Part shown: one piece after another, positions 15,654-22,304 of the stretch
How the letters are laid out: every line of letters begins with the position of its first letter
Numbering within the stretch: the first letter of the stretch is position 1
DNA from: Parafrankia discariae
GTDB lineage: Bacteria; Actinomycetota; Actinomycetes; Frankiales; Frankiaceae
NCBI RefSeq assembly: GCF_000373365.1
Contig: NZ_KB891219.1
Location: 1-41,992 of the forward strand
Direction: 5' to 3'
Length of the DNA stretch: 41,992 nucleotides
Made by a program: the position numbers and the translations under genes
Notes under the pieces: generated by a model
What the model was told of the DNA's origin: nothing
The model's input: only the letters and a program-made list of their open reading frames with translations
The model's database searches: none

Positions 15654-15890
15654 ATGGACGACGCGATTCCGGGCGGCCCCGGGGAGTTCGACGACCGGCA
15701 CCCTGCGACCCTCGGCCTGCTGAAGTTCTTCACCTGGGCGCACCTGCCCGCCCACCTGCAGGAGGTCTCCCGGCCCCTCGGCGAGCTCGCCGAGCAGATG
15801 GTGCGCACCCTGCCTGACGGACCGGAGCTCACCGCCGGCCTCCGCAAATTGCTCGAGGCGAAGGACTGCTTCGTCCGGGCGGCGCTCTAA
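15654..15890 (+). CDS. Acb2/Tad1 hairpin-domain-like small protein (78 aa), candidate anti-defence sponge
   Basis: ATG has AGGAG 8 bases upstream. The C-terminal half is a two-helix hairpin: LQEVSRPLGELAEQMVRTLP, then GPELTAGLRKLLEAKDCFVR (about 35-75). The spacing of E-L-A, the LPxGxE turn and the K-L-x-E-A helix with a C-terminal xAA resembles the Acb2/Tad1 hairpin family. Characterised members bind cyclic nucleotides or related signals and blunt CBASS or Thoeris immunity. The resemblance is by eye only. Many actinophages carry such proteins without a tested role. The stop overlaps the next ATG by one base. Confidence 0.5.
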   Translation: MDDAIPGGPGEFDDRHPATLGLLKFFTWAHLPAHLQEVSRPLGELAEQMVRTLPDGPELTAGLRKLLEAKDCFVRAAL

Positions 15891-16171
15891 TGTCGATCCT
15901 CGTTCCTGCCGAGCAGCTTGACGCTGCTTATCGCGAGCGTGCCCATCTGGTCGCTCACCTCGCACGCGCGTATGAGGCGCACTGGGCGATCGACGAGGCC
16001 GAGCCCGAGTGGCCGGTGATCTGTATCCACACCCCGGCCGGCCAGCTGTGCTGGCATGTCAACCGTGCCGACATGGGCCTGTTCCCGCCCGGACTCGAAG
16101 AGCGTCCGTCGGACTGGGACGGCCACACCACAGAGGAGAAGTACGCCCGACTGGCCCAGCTCGGAGCATGA
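15890..16171 (+). CDS. Hypothetical phage protein (93 aa)
   Basis: ATG overlaps the previous TAA (TAATG), so the two are probably translated together. A helical first half (AAYRERAHLVAHLARAYEAH) is followed by a beta segment (WPVICIHTPAGQLCWHVN) and the ending DWDGHTTEEKYARLAQL. I have a general memory of this ending in small actinophage and actinobacterial proteins, with no known function. Cys42 and Cys53 flank the beta turn. Confidence 0.6.
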   Translation: MSILVPAEQLDAAYRERAHLVAHLARAYEAHWAIDEAEPEWPVICIHTPAGQLCWHVNRADMGLFPPGLEERPSDWDGHTTEEKYARLAQLGA

Positions 16172-16872
16172 CGCGGGTCGCGGTCGTCGTCCCCTGGCGG
16201 CCGGATGGCGGCGAGCGGGACCGCCACTGGCAGTGGCTCGCTGACCGCTGGCGCACCACCTTCCCGGAGTGGGAGCTGCGGGTCGGCGAGCTACCGGCCT
16301 CGGTCGGGCCCTGGTGCAAGGCGGCCGCGGTCGCCCGGGCGCTCGAGGGCTGCACCGCCGACGTGCTGGTCGTCGCCGACGCCGACGTGTGGGCCACGCC
16401 CACCGACACGGTCACCAGGGCGGCCGCGTTGGCTGCCGGCGGCGCGCCGTGGGTGATGCCTCACCGGCAGGTCCGCCGCCTCACCGCGGCCGCGTCCGCT
16501 CGGGTGCTCGCCGGCGAGGCGCTCGAGGTTGTCGGCGCCGCCCGCCAGGCGCTCGCCGAGCGGCCCTACCCGGGGATGCGCGGTGGTGGCCTGTTCGCGA
16601 TCCGCCGCGAGGCCTTCGAGGACATGGGGGGCTTTGACCCCCGTTTCCGTGGCTGGGGTGGCGAGGACGCAGCGTTCGGTCGGGCCGCCGACACCCTGCT
16701 CGGTGAGGTGGTTCGCCTCCCCGGCGTGCTGTGGCATCTGTGGCATCCGCCGCAGGAACGGATCAGCCGCACCATCGGCTCCGAGCAGTCCTACCAGCTC
16801 GCCGGCCGCTACCGCGCCGCTCGCCGGGATCGCCGCGCGATGCGGACGTTGATCGAGGAAAGGGCCCGCTGA
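16168..16872 (+). CDS. Glycosyltransferase with GT2/GT7-like C-terminus (234 aa)
   Basis: The ATG at 16168 overlaps the preceding stop and starts TRVAVVVPWRPDGGERDRHW, the donor strand. VVADADVWATP (about 70-80) holds the DxD. GWGGEDAAFGRAAD (about 166-180) is the conserved GWGxED motif of galactosyltransferase-like C-terminal domains. The catalytic motifs look complete. The stop overlaps the tail-completion gene by one base, so this enzyme is firmly embedded in the structural operon. Confidence 0.85.
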   Translation: MTRVAVVVPWRPDGGERDRHWQWLADRWRTTFPEWELRVGELPASVGPWCKAAAVARALEGCTADVLVVADADVWATPTDTVTRAAALAAGGAPWVMPHRQVRRLTAAASARVLAGEALEVVGAARQALAERPYPGMRGGGLFAIRREAFEDMGGFDPRFRGWGGEDAAFGRAADTLLGEVVRLPGVLWHLWHPPQERISRTIGSEQSYQLAGRYRAARRDRRAMRTLIEERAR

Positions 16873-17249
16873 TGGCGCGACGTGGCCAGGCGGTTCGCAT
16901 CGAAGGCCTCAAAGAGCTGCGTGACGCAATCGGCCGTATCGAGGGGCAGGTGCTCCGCGGGATCCGCCGCGCTGTTGAGCAGTCCGTTGAGGCCGTCCAG
17001 GCCGACGCCGAGCGCCGCGCTCCGGTCCGTACCGGAGATCTGCAACAGGTCGGGATCGGTTCGCAGGTCGACGGCGACGGCCTGGGCGGCGATGTCGGGT
17101 TCACCGGCGACGGCTTCTACGGCCACTTCGTCGAGTTCGGAACGTCGCATTCCCCAGCTCAGCCGATGCTCGGCCCGGCCGCCGAGGCTGAGCGCGCCGA
17201 GCTGCCCCGCCGTATGACTCGCGAGATCAGCCGCGAGCTCGGAGCCTGA
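16872..17249 (+). CDS. Tail completion / head-tail joining protein, HK97 gp10-like (125 aa)
   Basis: The ATG at 16872 overlaps the previous stop. The sequence RIEGLKELRDAIGRIEGQVL, RAPVRTGDLQQVG, GFTGDGFYGHFVEFGTSHSP and QPMLGPA is the standard pattern of HK97-gp10/minor-capsid neck proteins. In particular, the H-FVEFGTS segment and the following proline motif are conserved. The protein joins the tail tube to the head connector and marks the return to the structural module after the accessory block. Confidence 0.88.
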   Translation: MARRGQAVRIEGLKELRDAIGRIEGQVLRGIRRAVEQSVEAVQADAERRAPVRTGDLQQVGIGSQVDGDGLGGDVGFTGDGFYGHFVEFGTSHSPAQPMLGPAAEAERAELPRRMTREISRELGA

Positions 17250-17259
17250 AAGGACACTC

Positions 17260-17850
17260 ATGCCGATCTTGACGGATGCGGTGAAGAACGCCGCGCTGGA
17301 CCAGGCCGCGACCCTGATGGGGTACCTGGCCGTGCACTCCGCCTACTCGGCGTCCGGCGCGAACGAGTCGAGCACGGCGCGGCAGGCGATCGCCTGGGAC
17401 GCCGCGTCCGGCGCGGTCGTCGCGATGACCGGCACGGAGAGCCTGGCCATGCCGGACGGGTCGACCGGTGCCTGGCTGGGCCTGTGGACCGCGGTGACCG
17501 GTGGGGTGTTCCGCGGCATGCTCCCGAACAGCGGCGGCGAGGCGCCGCGGCAGTTCGCCGCGGCGACCACGGACACCCTCACCTCACCCGGTCACGGGTA
17601 CAGCAACGGGCAGCGCGTCACCGTCCTGCCCGGAGTGGGCGGCGCCGTCCCGGCCGGTCTCACCGTGGGCGCCCACTACTGGGTGATCAACGCGGCGACG
17701 GACACCCTGCAGCTGTCCGCCACCCAGGGCGGATCCGCGGTCGACATCACCGCGGCCGGCTCCGGCCTGGTCCAGCGGATCCGTGTCGAGACGTTCGACG
17801 CCGCCGGGACGATCAACGTCAACGCGATGACGCTCACCCTCGCCGGCTGA
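17260..17850 (+). CDS. Phage structural protein, tail fibre/decoration-like (196 aa)
   Basis: The start (ILTDAVKNAALDQAATLMGY) and the ARQAIAWDAASGAVVA segment match a widespread phage family of short fibre or decoration proteins that face the exterior. Residues 100-180 contain DTLTSPGHGYSNGQRVTV and ATDTLQLSATQGGSAVDITA, a beta repeat common in tail-associated proteins. ATG follows an AAAGGACA site. It lies directly before the SGNH-hydrolase tail gene. Confidence 0.65.
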   Translation: MPILTDAVKNAALDQAATLMGYLAVHSAYSASGANESSTARQAIAWDAASGAVVAMTGTESLAMPDGSTGAWLGLWTAVTGGVFRGMLPNSGGEAPRQFAAATTDTLTSPGHGYSNGQRVTVLPGVGGAVPAGLTVGAHYWVINAATDTLQLSATQGGSAVDITAAGSGLVQRIRVETFDAAGTINVNAMTLTLAG

Positions 17851-17852
17851 CC

Positions 17853-19703
17853 ATGGTCGACTACGATCTGCCGGCGATCTCGACCGATCCCCTGGATCCG
17901 GATGTCTGGGGGCAGGACGTCACGGATGCGTTCGGCGCGTTCGACGCCGAGGTGGAGGCGCCGCGGGCCGTGCAGGCGTTGCGGTCCTGGCGGGCCTCAC
18001 TCGCCGGCCGGTGGACCAGCCCCACCCGGATCGTCTGCATCGGCTCGTCGACCACGTTCGGGACCGGCGCCAGCGTGATCGACCGCCGCTACGTCAACCG
18101 GCTCGGCGACCTGCTGCACGGCCGGTTCAACCCGCCCGGGATCCCCGGCGGGGCGCACGTCGCCGGCGTCGACACCGGCTGGACCACCACCGGCACCGTC
18201 GGCACCGCCGTCATCGGCCTCGGCCTGCAGTCAGTGACCCTGGCCATCGGCGCGACGATGAGCCGCACCTTCACCCTGACCACGGGCGTCACGATCCTGT
18301 TCGAGCAGGGCCCGGGCGCCGGCCAGTTCTCGGTCAGCATTGACGGCGGCGCGGCCACGACGATCACCCCGGACACGACCGGGGCCGCTAACAGGCACGA
18401 CGGCACCTGGTCGTCGGCCGTGCTCACCGCAGGCTCACACTCCCTGACGATCACAGCGATCGGTGCCTGTGTGATCAGCGGCGTGTACGCCCACAACGGC
18501 GACCTGGCCGCCGGCGTGCAGGTGTACCAGTCCGGCCGCGCCGGCGCCGTCACCTCCGACTTCCTCGGCCCGTCCATCCCCGTGCGGATCGCCCAGCTCG
18601 GCGCCGGTCTTTGCCCGATCATGCTGGGGGCGAACGAGTACGCGACTGGCGTCGCCCCCGGCGCCTTCGGCTCGAACCTCACCACGCTGATCGGCAACAT
18701 CAAAGCCGTCGCGTACCCGCCGCCGGCGATCCTCCTGCCCGGCACGTATCCACGGCTCGACGTCGGTGCAACCCCGGCCTACCCGTGGCGGGCCTACCTC
18801 GAGGTGATGCGCGAGCTCGCGGCGAACGACCCTGTCAACATCGCCTACGCCGACGTGAGCCAGCACTTCCCCGCATCGAACGGCGCCGACGCCTGGAACC
18901 TGCTCGACCCGGACCTGGTGCACCCCACCGACCGCGGCCACGCCCACATCGCCGAGCAGGTCGAGCAGAGCCTGCGCAGCCCCCGCCTGGCCGGCATGCG
19001 CGTCCACACCCCCGCCATGATCGACCCGAGTGGCCTGTCGGGCCTGCTGGCCCGGTATGACGCCAGCGCGATCACCGGCCTGGCCAACAACGACCCGGTG
19101 TCCACGTGGACGCCCGTGGCCGGATCCGAGACGGCGGCCCTCGCCCAGACCGGCACCAACCGCCCCACCTACCTGACCGGTCGGATCAACGGCCGGCCGT
19201 CCGTGTCGTTCAACGCGGCGAACTCCCAGCACATGGACACCGGTGCGTGGGCGGCCAGCCACGCGGTACCGATCACGATCGCCGCCGTCGCCCGCTTCGA
19301 CCTCAACGGCGTGCAGCCGATGAACTGGTGGTCAGGGCGCACCGGGGTGTTCGTCTACGCGGGATCCACGCCGACCGTCGTGCAGATCGGCGCCGGCGCC
19401 GCAGGGGAACTCAACAGCCGAGAGCCCGCTGACCTGGCCTGGCACGTGGCCGTCATCGTCTACAACGGCGCCAGCTCGACCATCCACTGGGACAGCCGTT
19501 CGTTCACGACTCGAGGCACCACCGGCACCGGCGTCAACGCCGCGCTGCCCGGCCTGCGCCTGGCGACCAACAGCGGTGGCACCGCGAACTACCTCACCGG
19601 TGAGGTCGCGGACCTGTCCGTGATCGGCCGCGCGCTGACCCAGACGGAGATCAGCGGTGTCGTCGCCTACCTCGCCGACCGGTACGCCCTCCCGGCGGCC
19701 TGA
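17853..19703 (+). CDS. Tail-associated SGNH/GDSL hydrolase with LamG-like domain (616 aa)
   Basis: The ATG at 17853 comes 3 bases after the previous stop; upstream frame is a shadow. An SGNH hydrolase spans about 55-375. Block I is VCIGSSTTFG (Ser66), an inserted beta domain covers about 140-215, block III is GANEY (Asn261) and block V is DLVHPTDRGH (D354, H357). The catalytic triad and oxyanion residues are therefore all present. A concanavalin A/LamG-type domain (about 395-610) follows. The enzyme probably cuts an ester or acyl group on host surface glycan while the second domain binds it. Confidence 0.85.
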   Translation: MVDYDLPAISTDPLDPDVWGQDVTDAFGAFDAEVEAPRAVQALRSWRASLAGRWTSPTRIVCIGSSTTFGTGASVIDRRYVNRLGDLLHGRFNPPGIPGGAHVAGVDTGWTTTGTVGTAVIGLGLQSVTLAIGATMSRTFTLTTGVTILFEQGPGAGQFSVSIDGGAATTITPDTTGAANRHDGTWSSAVLTAGSHSLTITAIGACVISGVYAHNGDLAAGVQVYQSGRAGAVTSDFLGPSIPVRIAQLGAGLCPIMLGANEYATGVAPGAFGSNLTTLIGNIKAVAYPPPAILLPGTYPRLDVGATPAYPWRAYLEVMRELAANDPVNIAYADVSQHFPASNGADAWNLLDPDLVHPTDRGHAHIAEQVEQSLRSPRLAGMRVHTPAMIDPSGLSGLLARYDASAITGLANNDPVSTWTPVAGSETAALAQTGTNRPTYLTGRINGRPSVSFNAANSQHMDTGAWAASHAVPITIAAVARFDLNGVQPMNWWSGRTGVFVYAGSTPTVVQIGAGAAGELNSREPADLAWHVAVIVYNGASSTIHWDSRSFTTRGTTGTGVNAALPGLRLATNSGGTANYLTGEVADLSVIGRALTQTEISGVVAYLADRYALPAA

Positions 19704-19705
19704 CC

Positions 19706-20731
19706 GTGGCCGGCTTCGGTACCCGCCGCTTCGGGCTGGGACCGTACGGCATCGGCGAGGCCGACCCGGCCGGCGACGTCGACAGCGAGGCCGCCGGCAC
19801 CCTCCTCACCGCCGCCCAGACCACCACCGCCGGCACCCGGCCGGGCAGCACCGCCGGCGCGGCCGCGGCCGCGGGCACCTCCACCGCCCGCCGCACCGCC
19901 CCCGCCGGCCCGGCCGGTCGAACCGGCCTCGCTGGCGCGGTGGTCGGCGTGCACGCGGCCAGCTCGGCGCCCGGGGCCCGTCCCGCGGTCGCCGCGGCGG
20001 CCACCGCGATCCGGGCCGCGGGTGGCACCGCCGGCGCCCGCCTGGCGCTCGCCGTCGCGACCACCACCAGCCGGACGGGCACCGCGGCGCCGGCCGGCCG
20101 GCTGCTGCTCGTCGGCACCGTCACCGCGGTCCGTACCGCCCCGGCCGCCGCCGCAGCCAGCGCGCTGTCGATGGTCCCCGCGGTGAACGGCACCCCGGTG
20201 ATACCAGGCAGGGCGGACGCGGCGTCCGCCCTGGCGGTAGCCGGAGCCTCGGCGTTGACGAGCGGCCGGCCAGCTGACACCGGCGCCGCTGTCACCGAGG
20301 CGGGAAGAGCGGCTGCGACCCGGGTCACCACGGCCGCGGCCGCCGGCGCGCTGCAGCTGCGCGGCACGGTCACACCGGTTCGCGTGGCCGCCGGCGGCAC
20401 CCGAGGTGGCCTCAGCGCCGTCGGGACCGCGGCTGGGCCGGCCGGGCACCGGGCCTCCGCGACCGCCGGCGGGATCCTGCTCGGCACGGCCATCATCACC
20501 ACCACCCGACAGGGCACCGGCTCCGGAACGCTGACCGCCCGGGGCGCTGGCGCGGCGGGCCGGCGCACCAGCGCGGCGGCCGCCGGCACCGTCCAGCTCG
20601 CCCCGCACGCCCGCGGCGTCATCCCCGTGCCCTGGGTACCGCCGACCGCCGCGGCGAGCCTCGGCCCCGTGCAGCGCGCCGTGTACGAGCTGCTCACCGC
20701 CGACCCGATCCTGATGGGCGACGACCCGTGA
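19706..20731 (+). CDS. Alanine-rich repeat protein ending in the N-terminal helix of a tail terminator (341 aa)
   Basis: GTG start 2 bases after the previous stop. MAGFGTRRFGLGPYGIGEAD is followed by about 280 residues of degenerate 17-20 residue repeats of the type G-x-L-x-x-G-T-x5-R-x-A-A, low in charge and rich in Ala, Gly, Thr and Val. The last 25 residues (LGPVQRAVYELLTADPILMG) match the usual start of a DUF3168 tail terminator, whose remainder is the next gene in the overlapping frame. It may be a surface decoration protein or a fused linker. The function is not known. Confidence 0.7.
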   Translation: MAGFGTRRFGLGPYGIGEADPAGDVDSEAAGTLLTAAQTTTAGTRPGSTAGAAAAAGTSTARRTAPAGPAGRTGLAGAVVGVHAASSAPGARPAVAAAATAIRAAGGTAGARLALAVATTTSRTGTAAPAGRLLLVGTVTAVRTAPAAAAASALSMVPAVNGTPVIPGRADAASALAVAGASALTSGRPADTGAAVTEAGRAAATRVTTAAAAGALQLRGTVTPVRVAAGGTRGGLSAVGTAAGPAGHRASATAGGILLGTAIITTTRQGTGSGTLTARGAGAAGRRTSAAAAGTVQLAPHARGVIPVPWVPPTAAASLGPVQRAVYELLTADPILMGDDP

Positions 20732-21066
20732 TCACAGGTGTTTTCGACTTCGTTCCCGAAACCGCCCGCCGCCCGTACATCACGCTCGGCGAGGCCATCG
20801 AAACCCCGGACAACACCCACAGTGGATACGGCCGGCAGACGCTGCTCACCCTCCACGTCTGGACGGAGATCCGCGGCTACGCCCAAGGCAACGCGATCGT
20901 TGACCGGCTCGTCGCGCTCCTCGACCACCAGCCGCTCACCATCACCGGCCGCAGGTGGATATCGACCCGGCTCGAGTTCGCCCAGGCACTGCCCGACCCG
21001 GACCCCCGGATCCGCCACCACGTGCTCCGGTTCCGCATCACCAGCACGATCCTTCAGGAGGTCTGA
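20728..21066 (+). CDS. Tail terminator (DUF3168-like), lacking its first helix (112 aa)
   Basis: GTG overlaps the stop of the repeat protein (GTGA). It reads TGVFDFVPETARRPYITLGE, then HSGYGRQTLLTLHVWTEIRG and later IRHHVLRFRI, the core of DUF3168 tail terminators that cap the tail tube. The family normally starts with a helix like QRAVYELLTADP, which here lies at the end of the upstream gene in the other frame. A minus-one shift at GACCCGTGA would join them. It could act as two chains or as a frameshift fusion. Confidence 0.82.
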   Translation: MITGVFDFVPETARRPYITLGEAIETPDNTHSGYGRQTLLTLHVWTEIRGYAQGNAIVDRLVALLDHQPLTITGRRWISTRLEFAQALPDPDPRIRHHVLRFRITSTILQEV

Positions 21067-21498
21067 ATGGGCGGCATGGACGCCTTCGGTACCGAGCTCC
21101 GCCGGGGCAACGGAGCTCCCAGCGAAGTTTTCACCCCGATCGCCTACGTCACCAACATTTCCGGTCCCGGTATGGAGCGGGAAACGCTCGATATGACCTC
21201 CCACGGCTCCCCGCAGCAGTGGCGTGAGTTCATCGGTGGGATCAAAGACGGCGGCGAAATCAGCATCGACATGAACTACGACACCGGTGAGGACACCCAC
21301 ACCAGCCTTCACGAGGACTTTGACGACGACGGTCCCCGTAACTACCAGGTCGTGTTCCCGGACGCGGTTCAGACCTGCTGGGAGGTCGCCCTCGTCCTCA
21401 CCAACGTCGAGCCGGAATATCCCCACGACGACAAGGTGGCCTGCAGCGCGACCTGGAAGGTCAGCGGCAAGCCCAACCTCACCACCCTCGGGAGCTGA
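21067..21498 (+). CDS. Major tail (tube) protein (143 aa)
   Basis: ATG has CAGGAGG upstream, spacing 4-5, and begins GGMDAFGTELRRGNGAPSEVF. The features PIAYVTNISGPGMERETLDM, QQWREFIGGIKDGGEISIDM and the ending ACSATWKVSGKPNL are typical of gpV/TP901-1-like tube proteins. Order relative to terminator and chaperones is standard. The predicted fold is a beta-sandwich polymerised into the tail tube. Confidence 0.9.
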   Translation: MGGMDAFGTELRRGNGAPSEVFTPIAYVTNISGPGMERETLDMTSHGSPQQWREFIGGIKDGGEISIDMNYDTGEDTHTSLHEDFDDDGPRNYQVVFPDAVQTCWEVALVLTNVEPEYPHDDKVACSATWKVSGKPNLTTLGS

Positions 21499-21501
21499 CA
21501 C

Positions 21502-21897
21502 ATGGCCCTTCTCGGTCGCGACGCGATCCTCAATGCCGACGACCGCAAGACCGTCGACGTCGAATGCCCGGAATGGGGCGGCGCCGTGCGGCTCCGATCC
21601 ATCACCGGCGCCCAGCGCGACGCCTTCGAGCAGTCCTGCCTGATCCAGAAGGGGCGGGAACGGCGCGTCAACATGCGCAACGCCCGCGCCAAACTGATCA
21701 TTCTGTGTGCGGTCGACGAAACCGGAGCCCCGATGTTCAGCGACGCGGACCTGTCCGCGCTCGGCCGGCGCAACGCCAAGCCCATCGACCGCCTTTTCGA
21801 AGCCGCGCAGAAGCTCTGCGGCCTGTCCGAGGACGATCTGGGCGAGCTGACCGAGGATTTCGACAGCGCCCAGAACGAGGACTCCACCACCGACTAG
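21502..21897 (+). CDS. Tail assembly chaperone, N-terminal product (gpG-like, 131 aa)
   Basis: ATG begins 3 bases after the tube-protein stop. The protein is helical and acidic at the end (LSEDDLGELTEDFDSAQNED), with RLRSITGAQRDAFEQSCL near the start. It matches the first of the two overlapping chaperones found between tube and tape measure genes in siphoviruses. It keeps the tape measure soluble during assembly. A downstream frame continues with the second-chaperone sequence. Confidence 0.85.
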   Translation: MALLGRDAILNADDRKTVDVECPEWGGAVRLRSITGAQRDAFEQSCLIQKGRERRVNMRNARAKLIILCAVDETGAPMFSDADLSALGRRNAKPIDRLFEAAQKLCGLSEDDLGELTEDFDSAQNEDSTTD

Positions 21898-22304
21898 CCC
21901 TCGCCCTGGGCGGCATGACCGTCGGCGAGCTCCTCGCCCGCATCGACTCCCGCGAAATCACCGCCTGGGCCGCCTACGAGCAGGTACACGGCCCGCTCGG
22001 CCCCGTCCGCGGCGACTACCAGGCGGCCCTCATCGCCGCCACCATCACCAACATGCTCGCCAGCAAAAAGGGCGTCCGGAAGAAACTCGCGGACTTCCTC
22101 CTCGAATGGGACCACAAGCCCCAGACGTGGGAAGACCAACTTGCCGCCGTCCGCTCGATGAACAAGGCGCTGGGCGGCACCGATACAACTTCAGAAGGGC
22201 GGCGTCATGGCGACAACCAGCCGGCTCGCGACCCTTCTGGTGCGGATCGCCGGGGACGCCGACGACCTCGATGGCGACCTCGAAGCGGGGATGGCCCGGG
22301 CTGA
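21885..22304 (+). CDS. Tail assembly chaperone, frameshifted C-terminal extension (gpT-like)
   Basis: In the -1 frame relative to the upstream chaperone, the sequence HHRLALALGGMTVGELLARI continues to MNKALGG and beyond. RLALALGGMT before any ATG is already family-like, which argues for a gpG-gpGT style frameshift near 21880-21895 rather than a fresh start at ATG 21915. No canonical slippery heptamer is evident; TCC-ACC-ACC precedes the stop. The last 98 bases overlap the tape measure gene. Confidence 0.7.
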   Translation, partial: HHRLALALGGMTVGELLARIDSREITAWAAYEQVHGPLGPVRGDYQAALIAATITNMLASKKGVRKKLADFLLEWDHKPQTWEDQLAAVRSMNKALGGTDTTSEGRRHGDNQPARDPSGADRRGRRRPRWRPRSGDGPG

